Shown here: positions 1 through 12,088 of the stretch, piece after piece
How positions within the stretch are numbered: position 1 is the first letter of the stretch
How the letters are laid out: the number at the start of each line of letters is the position of its first letter
Source: Alphaproteobacteria bacterium
Lineage (GTDB): Bacteria > Pseudomonadota > Alphaproteobacteria > Rhodobacterales > Rhodobacteraceae
NCBI GenBank assembly: GCA_030425925.1
Contig: JAUHZO010000013.1
Coordinates: 1-64,000 of the forward strand
DNA: 64,000 nt
Direction: 5' to 3'
Program-made: the position numbers and the translations under genes
Notes under the pieces: model-generated
What the model was told of the DNA's origin: nothing
Seen by the model: only the letters and a program-made list of their open reading frames with translations
Databases searched by the model: none

Positions 1-101
1 GATTGAAGGACTGGCGGCGCATCGCCACCCGCTACGACAGATGCCCGAAGGTCTTCCTGTCAGCCATCGCGCTCGCCGCAGCGGTCATCTTCTGGCTTTG
101 A
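1..101 (+). CDS. IS5-type transposase, C-terminal fragment (5' part outside window)
   Basis: Frame 3 from position 3 encodes about 32 residues, beginning LKDWRRIATRYDRCPK and ending AAVIFWL, with TGA at 99-101. This is the standard tail of IS4/IS5-family DDE transposases of alphaproteobacteria. The rest of the gene lies left of the window, so it cannot be said whether the element is intact. A terminal-repeat-like sequence follows at once (106-124). Confidence 0.8.
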   Translation, partial: LKDWRRIATRYDRCPKVFLSAIALAAAVIFWL

Positions 102-105
102 CCGA

Positions 106-124
106 CAATGAGTCTGGACCCTAG
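106..124. repeat. Probable right terminal inverted repeat of the IS element
   Basis: Five bases after the transposase stop comes CAATGAGTCTGGACCCTAG, which resembles the outer ends of IS5-family elements (read inward, GGGTCCAGACTCATTG). CTAG at 121-124 may be part of the target site. The left repeat is outside the window, so the exact boundary is inferred. Confidence 0.55.
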
Positions 125-480
125 TCAGCGGGGTACGCGCCGCGCGTGCATGAGGCAAAGCGCCTGTCACAGCGTCCCATGACGCTCTGTCATCCCGCGG
201 GTCGGGGGCAGCACGATTGTCATGGCCGGTGCACGTTCCGAACGGCCGTGCCGTGCGGGCCGGCCGGTCGGGCTGCACCGTGGTTTGGGGCCGGTTCGGG
301 GCAAAAAACCGCAACAAGATTGTGCAGGAAGCCGCGCATGTTGCCAATTTGACGCGGTTTTGAGCGATCTTCTGCGTCGCAGCGCCAAACCCCGCAAAAT
401 CGCGTTTGAACGGAATGAGCGAATTGTATAAGGTCCAGTTCGTAGGGCGCACCCGTCCACGTTTGTACAGTCTGGAGAGA
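125..480. other. Non-coding stretch between the IS end and the small exported protein
   Basis: This 356-bp stretch has open frames on both strands, but none has a good start, a family resemblance or a ribosome site. It holds a weak candidate promoter for the gene at 484: TTGAAC at 406-411 and TATAAG at 427-432, with a spacing of 15, shorter than ideal. I see nothing else in it. Confidence 0.4.
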
Positions 481-483
481 ATT

Positions 484-672
484 ATGAAAAAGCTTTCGAT
501 CATTGCTGCTGCCGCAGCAATCGCGACTGCCACCGCCGCACCGGTTGCAGCACAGCAGAACACCAACGACCCGTTCGTTTCGACTCAGGCCCTGTCGGCC
601 ATCCCGGTCCTGGCCGTGATCGGCGGCGTTGCCGTTGTCGTTGCGATTGCAGCGGGTTCGGGCACCAACTGA
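484..672 (+). CDS. Small exported or membrane-anchored protein, 62 aa
   Basis: I do not recognise a named family. ATG at 484 is preceded by GGAGA at 475-479. Residues 1-24 form a signal peptide (MKK, an alanine-rich core, then APVAAQ with a likely AxA-Q cleavage). The mature part is short: a polar stretch (QQNTNDPFVSTQA), one hydrophobic segment of about 20 residues, and a Gly/Ser/Asn tail. The product is therefore a tiny single-span inner-membrane or lipid-associated peptide. It stands alone with its own strong terminator (698-726), convergent with ubiB. Short proteins of this signal-plus-hairpin type are common in Rhodobacterales, but the function is unknown. Confidence 0.7.
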   Translation: MKKLSIIAAAAAIATATAAPVAAQQNTNDPFVSTQALSAIPVLAVIGGVAVVVAIAAGSGTN

Positions 673-697
673 GTTTGGTTCCCTCTGACATCGAAAG

Positions 698-726
698 CGG
701 CGGCCCGGGTGGCCGCCGTTTTTTTT
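698..726 (+). terminator. Rho-independent terminator
   Basis: An 8-bp GC stem (CGGCGGCC / GGCCGCCG) with a 5-nt loop is followed by eight T (719-726). It ends the transcript of the small exported protein and separates it from the convergent ubiB. Confidence 0.85.
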
Positions 727-767
727 GCCTCCGGCCCAGGTCCGGACTGACGACGCGGCGGCCTGGC

Positions 768-2297
768 TCAGAGCAATGTCCAGGAGAGCGTGCCTGCCAC
801 GCCGATGCAGAGGCCAAGCCCGCCCCAGAGCAAGCGCCGGGGCCAGGGACTGGGACCCGGTGCGGGCGCGGGGCTGGCCTGCCGGATCAGAGCCGCCTCC
901 ACCAGACCGGGCAGCCGCGGCCCGAATCGCGCCATCACCAGCGCCGTCTTGCCCAGATCGTTCAGGGCCGCACGCGGACCGATGGACTTCTTGATGTAAT
1001 CCTCAACCACGGGTTGCGCGACCTTCCAGATGTTCATCCGCGGATTCAGTGACCGCGCGACGCCTTCCACCACCACCATGGTGCGCTGCAGCAGAATCAG
1101 TTCGGTCCGCGTTTCCATCCCGAACCGTTCGGTGACCTCGAAAAGATAGGCCAGAAGCTTGCCCATGGAGATCCGGGTGGCGTCCATGCCGAAGATCGGC
1201 TCTCCGACGGCGCGCAGCGCGCGGGCAAATTCGTCGACGTCGCGGTCGGCAGGCACATAGCCCGCTTCGAAATGCACTTCGGCAACCCGCTTGTAGTCGC
1301 GCCGGATGAAACCATACAGAATCTCGGCATAGACCCGGCGGGTGTATTCGTCGATATGCCCCATGATCCCGAAATCATAGGCGATGATGTCACCGTTCCC
1401 GGCGACCTTCAGATTGCCCTGGTGCATGTCGGCATGGAAAAAGCCGTCGCGCAACGCGTGGTTCAGGAACAGTTGCAGCACGCGTTCCGACAACGCGACG
1501 CGGTCATGCCCGGCGGCGTCCAGCGCGTCATTGTCGCCCAGAGCGATGCCTTCGGCCCAGCCCAGCGTCATCACGCGCCGCCCGGAATAAGGCCATTTCA
1601 CGTCCGGAAGCTGAAACCCTGCATCCTGCGTGGTGTTGGCGGCGAACTCGCTGGCGGCCGCGGATTCCAGCCGCAAGTCAAGCTCACCCATCACCACGCC
1701 TTCGAAATGCCGGATCACGTCCAGCGGCCGCAACCGGCGCGAGGCGGGGGAAAGAAGCTCGATCATGTTCGCGGCAAGGTAGAACGCGTCGATATCCTTG
1801 CGAAAGGCGCGTTCGACCCCGGGCCGCAGGATCTTGACCGCCACGGTTTCCCCGCTTTCCACCAGCCGGGCCTTGTGGACCTGCGCGATGGAGGCCGCGG
1901 CCACAGGGGCGCTGAATTCGGAAAACAGCTGGTCCACCGGCAGGCCCAGCTCGGCCTCGACGGCGCCTTTCGCGTCTTCAATGGAAAACGGCGGCAGCTT
2001 GTCCTGCAGCACGCGCAATTCCGTGGCCATGTGATCGCCCACCACATCGGGGCGGGTGCTGAGCACCTGGCCGAACTTGATATAGGCCGGGCCCAGCGCG
2101 TTCAGCGCCCTGACCGCGGGCGGCATCGTCAGGTCGCCCTCGTCGCCCAGCCACTTGAACGGCCAGCCCAGCACGCGCGCGGCCACCCGCAGCGGCGGCG
2201 GGGCGTCAAACGCGTCCAGCACCACGCCCATGGCACCCGTTCGTTCCAGCGTGGCGCCGGTGCGGACCAGCCGCCAGATGTTGTGCGGGCCGCGCAC
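768..2297 (-). CDS. ubiB: UbiB, ABC1/ADCK-family protein kinase-like ubiquinone biosynthesis factor
   Basis: A 509-residue protein of the UbiB/ADCK family, which supports ubiquinone biosynthesis at the inner membrane as an atypical ATPase/kinase. Family signatures are in order: the N-terminal KxGQ motif (KFGQ, 74-77), the alanine-rich loop AAASIAQVH (about 133-141), the ATP-binding lysine in VAVK (155), the catalytic-loop-like HADMHQGN (288-295) and DFG (308-310). The last 20 residues form a hydrophobic C-terminal anchor, as in Escherichia coli UbiB. It starts immediately after the ubiE stop on the same strand, so the two are one operon. Confidence 0.93.
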   Translation of the reverse strand: MRGPHNIWRLVRTGATLERTGAMGVVLDAFDAPPPLRVAARVLGWPFKWLGDEGDLTMPPAVRALNALGPAYIKFGQVLSTRPDVVGDHMATELRVLQDKLPPFSIEDAKGAVEAELGLPVDQLFSEFSAPVAAASIAQVHKARLVESGETVAVKILRPGVERAFRKDIDAFYLAANMIELLSPASRRLRPLDVIRHFEGVVMGELDLRLESAAASEFAANTTQDAGFQLPDVKWPYSGRRVMTLGWAEGIALGDNDALDAAGHDRVALSERVLQLFLNHALRDGFFHADMHQGNLKVAGNGDIIAYDFGIMGHIDEYTRRVYAEILYGFIRRDYKRVAEVHFEAGYVPADRDVDEFARALRAVGEPIFGMDATRISMGKLLAYLFEVTERFGMETRTELILLQRTMVVVEGVARSLNPRMNIWKVAQPVVEDYIKKSIGPRAALNDLGKTALVMARFGPRLPGLVEAALIRQASPAPAPGPSPWPRRLLWGGLGLCIGVAGTLSWTLL

Positions 2298-3050
2298 CTA
2301 GAGTTTCCAGCCCGAATGCAGGCAGGCGATTCCCATGCTCAGGTTGCGGTACCTGGCCTGTTCGAACCCCGCCGCCTGCACCATGCCCAGGAACGTTTCC
2401 TGATCGGGAAAGCGGCGGATCGATTCCACCAGGTACTGATAGCTGTCGCGATCCCCGGCAATGACCTGGCCCATGCGCGGGATGATGTTGAAGGAATAGA
2501 GGTCATAGACCTTCTGCATCAGGTCGTTGGGGATCTGGCTGAACTCCAGCACCATCAGACGCCCGCCCGGCCTGAGCACGCGAAACGCCTCGTCCAGCGC
2601 CTTTTGTGGGCGGGTGACGTTCCTTATGCCGAACGAGATCGTGTAGACGTCAAAGCTGTTGTCGGCAAAGGGCAGCGCCATGGCGTCGCCGACCACCCAG
2701 TCAAGGCTGTCGGCCTTTGCCTCGGCCTCGGCCCGCTTGCGGCCCTCGATCAGCATCGGTTCGGTCAGGTCCAGCACGGTGGCATGGCCCTGCCCGGCGC
2801 GCCCCAGAAAGCGGAACGCGATGTCGCCCGTGCCGCCCGCCACGTCCAGCAGCCTTTGCCCGGGCCGCGGGGCCAGCCAGTCCATCATGGCGTCTTTCCA
2901 CAGGCGGTGAATGCCCAGCGACATGGCGTCGTTCATCACGTCATATTTCGACGCCACCGACTGGAACACGCCCCGCACGCGCCCGGCCTTTTCGGTTTCG
3001 GGAATTTCGGCATAGCCGAAATGCGTGGTTTTTCCGCTGTCGTCGCTCAT
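2298..3050 (-). CDS. ubiE: UbiE, demethylmenaquinone/2-methoxy-6-polyprenylbenzoquinol C-methyltransferase
   Basis: 250 residues. SAM-dependent C-methyltransferase of ubiquinone (and, where present, menaquinone) synthesis. The UbiE signature is clear: the VFxSVASKYDxMND opening (28-41), SAM motif [13 protein letters not shown] (67-78) and the second UbiE signature SFGIRNV (139-145). Size is typical. It is the first gene of the ubiE-ubiB operon and diverges from mutM across an 85-bp gap that must hold both promoters. Confidence 0.95.
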   Translation of the reverse strand: MSDDSGKTTHFGYAEIPETEKAGRVRGVFQSVASKYDVMNDAMSLGIHRLWKDAMMDWLAPRPGQRLLDVAGGTGDIAFRFLGRAGQGHATVLDLTEPMLIEGRKRAEAEAKADSLDWVVGDAMALPFADNSFDVYTISFGIRNVTRPQKALDEAFRVLRPGGRLMVLEFSQIPNDLMQKVYDLYSFNIIPRMGQVIAGDRDSYQYLVESIRRFPDQETFLGMVQAAGFEQARYRNLSMGIACLHSGWKL

Positions 3051-3135
3051 GGGGCTTGCCGTTCCTTGTTCTGGCCTTTCTTATAGGGCGCTCTGCCCCC
3101 GATACAATCCGCCGACCATCCCAGGACCGCCCCAG

Positions 3136-3987
3136 ATGCCCGAACTGCCCGAAGTCGAGACAGTCCGTCGCGGGCTGGCCCCGGTGATGGAGGGGGCCGG
3201 GATCGCCCGGGCGCAGGTGAACCGGCCCGATCTGCGCTGGCCTTTCCCAGACCGGATGGCCGACCGGCTGACCGGTGCGCGGGTACTGCGGTTGCGGCGG
3301 CGGTCGAAATACATCCTCGCCGACCTGTCGACCGGCGAGACGCTGCTGATCCATCTGGGCATGTCCGGGCGGATGCTGGTGTCGGGCGATCCGCTGGGGC
3401 GGTTCGTGCACGACCACCCGGCGGCGGAAAAGCACGATCACGTCGTGCTGGACATGGACAACGGCGCGCGGATCACCTTCAACGACCCGCGCCGCTTTGG
3501 CGCGATGGACCTGATGGCCACCGACCTGGCCGAGCGGCACAAGCTGTTGGCCGCGCTGGGGCCCGAACCCCTGGGCAATGCGTTCGACGAGGCGTATCTG
3601 GTCGCAGCGCTCGAGGGCCGCAACACGCCGATCAAGGCCGCGCTGCTGGACCAGAAGATCGTGGCGGGGCTGGGCAACATCTATGTCTGCGAGGCGCTGT
3701 TCCGCACCGGCATCCACCCCGCGCGCCGGGCCCGCCGGATCGCGGCGCGCCGGATCGCGGCGCTGGTTCCGGCCATTCGCGACGTGTTGTGCGCCGCCAT
3801 CGAGGCAGGCGGATCCTCGCTGCGCGATTTCCGCCAGGCGGATGGCGAACTGGGCTATTTCCAGCACAGTTTCGATGTCTACGGTCGGGAAGGCGCGCCC
3901 TGCCGCAGCCCGGATTGTCGCGACAGCGTCCGCCGGATCGTGCAGTCGGGGCGGTCGAGCTTCTATTGTCCGACCTGTCAAAGATAA
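3136..3987 (+). CDS. mutM: MutM, formamidopyrimidine-DNA glycosylase
   Basis: 283 residues. Bifunctional glycosylase/AP lyase removing 8-oxoguanine and Fapy lesions. ATG 3136 was chosen over the upstream in-frame start because the protein must begin [13 protein letters not shown]: after Met removal the N-terminal proline is the catalytic nucleophile, followed by the catalytic Glu. The C-terminus has the zinc finger, CX4C (CRSPDC) and CX2C (CPTC), just before the end. The H2TH helix region ([17 protein letters not shown]) is intact. It runs co-directionally with the enoyl-CoA hydratase 64 bp downstream. Confidence 0.96.
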   Translation: MPELPEVETVRRGLAPVMEGAGIARAQVNRPDLRWPFPDRMADRLTGARVLRLRRRSKYILADLSTGETLLIHLGMSGRMLVSGDPLGRFVHDHPAAEKHDHVVLDMDNGARITFNDPRRFGAMDLMATDLAERHKLLAALGPEPLGNAFDEAYLVAALEGRNTPIKAALLDQKIVAGLGNIYVCEALFRTGIHPARRARRIAARRIAALVPAIRDVLCAAIEAGGSSLRDFRQADGELGYFQHSFDVYGREGAPCRSPDCRDSVRRIVQSGRSSFYCPTCQR

Positions 3988-4051
3988 CTTGAACCGTCCA
4001 CAATTGATGATAAGGCTTGGCCCCTGACGGAAACGGACGGAGCCCGCACCC

Positions 4052-4828
4052 ATGGCCTATGAGACGATCATCGTCGAAGTAGAAGACCACGTCGCGACCA
4101 TCAAGCTGAACCGCCCCGACGCGCTGAACGCGCTGAACACCCAGTTGCTCGGGGAGCTTGCCCATGCCCTGGAAGAGGCCGATGCCAACGACAAGGTGCG
4201 TTGCATCGTGCTGACCGGCTCGGCCAAGGCGTTTGCCGCCGGCGCGGACATCAAGGAAATGGCGGACATGAGCTTTGTCGACGTGAACGCGTCGAACCTG
4301 TTCGCCGATTTCGGCGACCGCATCCAGAAGATCCGCAAGCCGGTGATCGCCGCGGTGTCGGGCTATGCGCTGGGCGGCGGGTGCGAGCTTGCGATGGCCT
4401 GCGATTTCATCATCGCCGCCGACACCGCCAAGTTCGGCCAGCCCGAAATCAATCTTGGCGTGATCGCCGGCATGGGCGGCAGCCAGCGCCTGACGCGCTA
4501 TGTGGGCAAGTCCAAGTCGATGGACATGAACCTGACCGGCCGCTTCATGGATGCCGAAGAGGCCGAACGCTGCGGGCTGGTCAGCCGCGTGGTGCCCGCC
4601 AAGAAGCTGATGGAAGAGGCGCAGGGTGCCGCGCAGAAGATCGCCGAGAAATCGATGATCGCCGTGCGCACGGCCAAGGAGGCCGTGAACCGCAGCTACG
4701 AGACGACGCTGGCCGAAGGCCTGCTGTTCGAACGCCGCGCATTTCACGCGCTGTTCGCCACCGAAGACCAAAGCGAAGGCATGGCAGCCTTCATGGAAAA
4801 GCGCACCGCGCAGTTCCGCGACCGCTGA
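4052..4828 (+). CDS. Enoyl-CoA hydratase
   Basis: 258 residues, crotonase fold. Hydrates 2-trans-enoyl-CoA in beta-oxidation or related acyl-CoA catabolism. The oxyanion-hole motifs are [11 protein letters not shown] and [17 protein letters not shown]. Both catalytic glutamates are present, one in GGGCELA and one in [19 protein letters not shown], which places it with true short-chain hydratases rather than isomerase-only members. The mutM-ech-rpsT-dnaA order is widely conserved in Rhodobacterales. Substrate range cannot be read from sequence. Confidence 0.93.
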   Translation: MAYETIIVEVEDHVATIKLNRPDALNALNTQLLGELAHALEEADANDKVRCIVLTGSAKAFAAGADIKEMADMSFVDVNASNLFADFGDRIQKIRKPVIAAVSGYALGGGCELAMACDFIIAADTAKFGQPEINLGVIAGMGGSQRLTRYVGKSKSMDMNLTGRFMDAEEAERCGLVSRVVPAKKLMEEAQGAAQKIAEKSMIAVRTAKEAVNRSYETTLAEGLLFERRAFHALFATEDQSEGMAAFMEKRTAQFRDR

Positions 4829-4834
4829 GCCGGC

Positions 4835-4867
4835 CGCGCGATGCGGGACAGGTTCCTGCATCGCGCG
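4835..4867 (+). terminator. Hairpin after the enoyl-CoA hydratase gene
   Basis: Inverted repeat CGCGCGATGCGGGA / TCCTGCATCGCGCG with a 5-nt loop (14-bp stem including one G-U pair), 7 bp after the stop. There is no long T run downstream (CCGTATTGCG), so it is a stem-loop terminator candidate rather than a classical one. Confidence 0.55.
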
Positions 4868-5025
4868 CCGTATTGCGTCTTCACAAATGTGTCGTGATGG
4901 GCTAGGGACGCCGCTTACATGCGCGTGACGCCCGCTCTGGCAAGAATCGGTCCGGTTGGCAAACCGGTCGTTGCCGTGCTGCGCCACGTGACCGGATCGA
5001 CACGACAAGGACCAGGACAAAACAT

Positions 5026-5289
5026 ATGGCAAATTCGCCGCAGGCCAAGAAACGTGCCCGCCAGAACGAAAAACGCTATGCCGTGAACAAGGCGCGCCGC
5101 TCGCGGATCCGCACCTTTCTGCGCATGGTGGAAGAGGCGATTGCATCGGGTGACAGCGATGCCGCAAAGGCCGCCCTGCGCGCCGCCCAGCCCGAGCTGA
5201 TGCGCGGTGTGACCAAGGGTGTGTTCCACAAGAACACCGCCTCTCGGAAGATGTCGCGCCTGTCGGCGCGTGTAAAGGCGCTGGGCTGA
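5026..5289 (+). CDS. rpsT: 30S ribosomal protein S20
   Basis: 87 residues, highly basic: [17 protein letters not shown] at the start and [12 protein letters not shown] at the end, both typical of bS20. It binds 16S rRNA during early 30S assembly. It has its own 5' region after the ech hairpin and lies upstream of dnaA, as in many alphaproteobacteria. An AGGACAAAAC stretch precedes the ATG. Confidence 0.96.
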   Translation: MANSPQAKKRARQNEKRYAVNKARRSRIRTFLRMVEEAIASGDSDAAKAALRAAQPELMRGVTKGVFHKNTASRKMSRLSARVKALG

Positions 5290-5747
5290 GCCGGCCAATA
5301 TATCGGGCATATGCCTGCGGGGTGCTACATTATGTAGTGCCCCATTAACCTTTCATTAACCTGTTGACAGCTCAAGAGATTCTTTTCCGGGTATTGCCGA
5401 GTCAAGCTGTAAGATCAGTTGCCCGACCTATGACCGACTTGCTAATTTCACTTGGCGGGTCACATCGCAGGGGGGCAGGCGCCGGGTCAGCAACGCAATT
5501 TCGCGGATAGGTCCGGTATCTGTAGGACAGTTGCCATGTCTGCAGAGTCCGGGACACCGGGCCAGTCCAGAGCGGATAGGATACCAGCGCACCAGCCCTG
5601 TTGGGACGGCAGGGCGCGCCAGCTTTACTCTGCGTCATGCTTTTGCATGGGGCAAGGGTGAATTGTGTCCTGTTCGCTTCCTGTCTTGTGATCCGCTGCC
5701 GGTTGGTCGGGCCGGCGCAGGAGACACGGGAAAACGGAACGGGGACA
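5290..5747. other. 458-bp gap before dnaA with AT-rich patch and CtrA site
   Basis: No convincing gene is present. The first 120 bp are strikingly AT-rich for this genome. They contain a CTACAT-T-ATGTAG palindrome (5325-5337), the CtrA-type site at 5345-5360 and a TTGACA hexamer (5364-5369) without an evident matching -10 box. I saw no good DnaA box (TTATCCACA or one mismatch), so an origin of replication here is not supported. Confidence 0.5.
5345..5360. promoter_or_regulatory. CtrA-type binding site upstream of dnaA
   Basis: TTAACctttcaTTAAC is a full match to the alphaproteobacterial CtrA consensus TTAA-N7-TTAAC. It lies 56 bp after rpsT and about 390 bp before the dnaA start. CtrA is the cell-cycle/motility response regulator; in Caulobacter such sites also overlap the origin. 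That the site acts on dnaA is inference. Confidence 0.6.
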
Positions 5748-7097
5748 ATGACAAAAGACCAATGGGGCGCGCTTCAGGACAGCATCTGCAAGACCATCGG
5801 GGAGAACAACTACAAAACGTGGATCCAACCACTGAGTTTTGACGGCATGCGGGACGAGGGCGTGGTGGTTCTGCAGGCACCGACCAGCTTCTTTGGCACC
5901 TACGTGTCGCAGAATTTCGGCGATCTGTTGCTGTCGCAGCTGTCCACGGTGGACACCGGCGTGCGCCGTCTGGCCTTCGAAGTGGCCAATACCCGCCCGT
6001 CCGAACCGCCCCGCCCCGCCCGGGTCGAACCGCCGCAGGCCGCGCAGAAGGACGATCTGCCCGGCGCACCGCTGGACGCGCGATTCACCTTTGACAGCTT
6101 TGTCGTGGGCAAGCCGAACGAACTGGCCCATGCCGCCGCGCGCCGTGTCGCCGAAGGCGGCCCGGTGACGTTCAACCCGCTTTTCCTTTATGGCGGCGTG
6201 GGGCTGGGCAAGACGCACCTGATGCACGCCATCGCCTGGGAGCTTCAGGCCCGCAATCCGCAGCTGACGGTGCTGTACCTTTCCGCCGAACAGTTCATGT
6301 ACCGGTTCGTTCAGGCCCTGCGCGAACGCCGCATGATGGATTTCAAGGAGATGTTCCGCTCGGTCGATGTGCTGATGGTGGACGATGTGCAGTTCATCGC
6401 CGGCAAGGACAGCACGCAGGAAGAGTTCTTTCACACCTTCAACGCGCTGGTGGACCAGAACAAGCAGATCGTCATCTCGGCAGACCGCGCCCCGGACGAG
6501 ATCAAGGACCTGGAAAACCGCATTCGCAGCCGGTTGCAGTCCGGTCTGGTGGTGGATCTGCACCCCACCGATTACGAATTGCGTCTGGGCATCCTGCAGA
6601 CCAAGGTCGACAGCTATCGCAGCCTCTATCCCGGTCTGACGATCGACGAAGGCGTGCTGGAGTTCCTGGCTTTGCGCATCAGCACCAATGTCCGCGTGCT
6701 GGAAGGCGCGCTGACCCGTCTGTTCGCCTTTGCCTCGCTGGTGGGGCGGCCCATCGACATGGACCTGGTGAATGACAGCCTCAGCGATGTGCTGCGCGCG
6801 TCCGAGCGCAAGATCTCGATCGAGGAGATCCAGCGCAAGGTGGCCGAGCATTACAACATCCGCCTGTCGGACATGATCGGGCCCAAGCGCGTGCGCAACT
6901 TTGCCCGTCCGCGGCAGGTGGCGATGTACCTTTGCAAGCAGCTGACCCGCCGGTCCCTGCCCGAGATCGGCCGCCGCTTTGGCGGGCGCGACCACACCAC
7001 GGTGATGCACGGTGTGCGCCGGATCGAGGAACTGCGCCAGTCCGATAGCCAGATCGACGAGGATGTCGAGATGCTGCGCCGCGCGCTGGAGGCGTGA
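5748..7097 (+). CDS. dnaA: DnaA, chromosomal replication initiator
   Basis: 449 residues from ATG 5748, preceded by GAACGGGG. The upstream in-frame extension shows no family similarity. Domain I is at the start (MTKDQWGALQ...WIQPL). A proline-rich linker spans about 82-110. The AAA+ domain has Walker A GGVGLGKT (149-156) and Walker B VLMVDDVQ (208-215). The C-terminal helix-turn-helix carries the DnaA-box recognition signature GRDHTTVMHGVRRIE. It binds origin DNA and melts it with ATP, and is followed by dnaN, recF and gyrB in the ancestral order. Confidence 0.97.
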   Translation: MTKDQWGALQDSICKTIGENNYKTWIQPLSFDGMRDEGVVVLQAPTSFFGTYVSQNFGDLLLSQLSTVDTGVRRLAFEVANTRPSEPPRPARVEPPQAAQKDDLPGAPLDARFTFDSFVVGKPNELAHAAARRVAEGGPVTFNPLFLYGGVGLGKTHLMHAIAWELQARNPQLTVLYLSAEQFMYRFVQALRERRMMDFKEMFRSVDVLMVDDVQFIAGKDSTQEEFFHTFNALVDQNKQIVISADRAPDEIKDLENRIRSRLQSGLVVDLHPTDYELRLGILQTKVDSYRSLYPGLTIDEGVLEFLALRISTNVRVLEGALTRLFAFASLVGRPIDMDLVNDSLSDVLRASERKISIEEIQRKVAEHYNIRLSDMIGPKRVRNFARPRQVAMYLCKQLTRRSLPEIGRRFGGRDHTTVMHGVRRIEELRQSDSQIDEDVEMLRRALEA

Positions 7098-7250
7098 GTC
7101 CGGTTCACAACAGTTCTCCGTGCGGGCGGCGCCATCCGCCCGCATGGCCTTGACGCGCCCTGAAATTCCTCACCAAATCGCACGAAACGGGCTTGGAGCG
7201 CCGCAGTCCTGCGGCTACGGTACGCATCCGGCCGCTCGGAGGGTTTGGCG

Positions 7251-8369
7251 ATGAAGATCAGCATTGAACGGGCCGCGCTGCTGCGTGCCGTGTCACAGGC
7301 GCAATCGGTGGTGGAGCGGCGGAACACCATTCCGATCCTCGCCAATGTGCTGATCGAGGCCGAGGGGGACGGCGTCAGCTTTCGCGCCACCGATCTCGAC
7401 ATCGAGGTGCTGGACCGCGCGCCCGCCATGGTCGAAAGGGCCGGCGGCACCACGGTCTCGGCCGTGACCCTGCACGAGATCGTGCGCAAGCTCCCCGATG
7501 GCGCGCTGGTGGTGCTGGCCGAGGACGCGGCCTCGGGGCGGCTGACGGTGTCGGCGGGACGGTCGAACTTTTCGCTGGCAACGCTGCCGAAAGAGGATTT
7601 TCCGGTGATGGCCTCGTCGGAATACGCCTCGAACTTCACCGCCAAGGCGCGCGATCTGCGCCGGCTGTTCGACAAGTCGAAATTCGCCATCTCCACCGAG
7701 GAGACGCGCTATTACCTGAACGGCGTCTACATGCACGTGTCCGAGGCCGAGGGCAGCCGGGTGCTGCGCTGCGTGGCCACCGATGGCCACCGCCTGGCAC
7801 GCATCGATGCCGAACTGCCCAAGGGGGCCGAGGACATGCCGGGCGTGATCGTCCCGCGCAAGACGGTGGGGGAACTGCGCAAGCTCCTGGAGGATGACGA
7901 CATGGACATCGCGGTGTCGGTCTCGGAAACAAAGGTGCGATTTGCCACGCCGGACATCACGCTGACCTCCAAGGTCATCGATGGCACCTTTCCGGACTAC
8001 ACCCGCGTGATCCCGCAGGGCAACACGCGCAAGCTGGAGGTCGATGCCAGCGACTTCGCCAAGGCGGTGGACCGCGTGGCGACGGTGTCGTCCGAACGGT
8101 CCCGCGCGGTCAAGATGCAGCTGAGCGAGGACCGGCTGGTCCTGTCGGTCAACGCCCCCGACAGCGGCAATGCCGAGGAAGAACTGGCCGTGGCCTATGG
8201 CGACGACAAGCTGGAGATCGGGTTCAACGCGAAATACCTGCTGGAAATCGCAAGCCAGGTGGATCGCGAGAACGCGGTGTTCCTGTTCAACTCGTCCGGC
8301 GATCCGACGCTGATGCGCGAGGGCAGTGACACAAGCGCCGTCTATGTCGTGATGCCGATGCGCGTGTGA
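7251..8369 (+). CDS. dnaN: DNA polymerase III beta subunit (sliding clamp)
   Basis: 372 residues, three clamp domains. It starts MKISIERAALLRAVSQAQSV, with HRLARIDAE in the middle domain and the C-terminal PMRV that closes the ring subunit. ATG 7251 has GGAGGG 9 bp upstream; a TTG two codons earlier is less likely. The clamp confers processivity on Pol III and docks MutS, ligase and Hda. A 153-bp gap separates it from dnaA, so it may have its own promoter. Confidence 0.96.
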   Translation: MKISIERAALLRAVSQAQSVVERRNTIPILANVLIEAEGDGVSFRATDLDIEVLDRAPAMVERAGGTTVSAVTLHEIVRKLPDGALVVLAEDAASGRLTVSAGRSNFSLATLPKEDFPVMASSEYASNFTAKARDLRRLFDKSKFAISTEETRYYLNGVYMHVSEAEGSRVLRCVATDGHRLARIDAELPKGAEDMPGVIVPRKTVGELRKLLEDDDMDIAVSVSETKVRFATPDITLTSKVIDGTFPDYTRVIPQGNTRKLEVDASDFAKAVDRVATVSSERSRAVKMQLSEDRLVLSVNAPDSGNAEEELAVAYGDDKLEIGFNAKYLLEIASQVDRENAVFLFNSSGDPTLMREGSDTSAVYVVMPMRV

Positions 8370-8374
8370 CGGGC

Positions 8375-8423
8375 GCCGAAGTCTTGCAAAGACTTCGGCC
8401 CGTTTTCTTTGCAAGAAAACGGG
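8375..8423. repeat. Twin back-to-back hairpins between dnaN and recF
   Basis: Two perfect 11-bp stems with 3-nt loops follow each other, sharing one base at 8399: GCCGAAGTCTT-gca-AAGACTTCGGC (8375-8399) and CCCGTTTTCTT-tgc-AAGAAAACGGG (8399-8423). The first begins 5 bp after the dnaN stop; the second ends 16 bp before recF. The same architecture occurs at 31991-32052, so this is probably a repeat family that may act as terminator or processing signal. Confidence 0.75.
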
Positions 8424-8439
8424 GCCCCCGGAGGCCACC

Positions 8440-12034
<3,595 letters not shown>

Positions 12035-12088
12035 GTACGGTTGCATCGGCTTCGGAATGCGGGTTTCGTTGTGCCTGTCCGTTATCCC

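Noticed and set aside
164-193. CTGTCAC and CTGTCAT resembling a Pho box
   Set aside because: Half-sites are 23 bp apart, not a multiple of 11, and no phosphate gene follows.
60-566. Long open frames on both strands near the left edge
   Set aside because: Arginine/alanine-rich, no start signals, overlap each other and a gap; typical GC-rich shadow frames.
5290-5747. Possible replication origin before dnaA
   Set aside because: AT-rich patch and CtrA site are present, but I could not find DnaA boxes.
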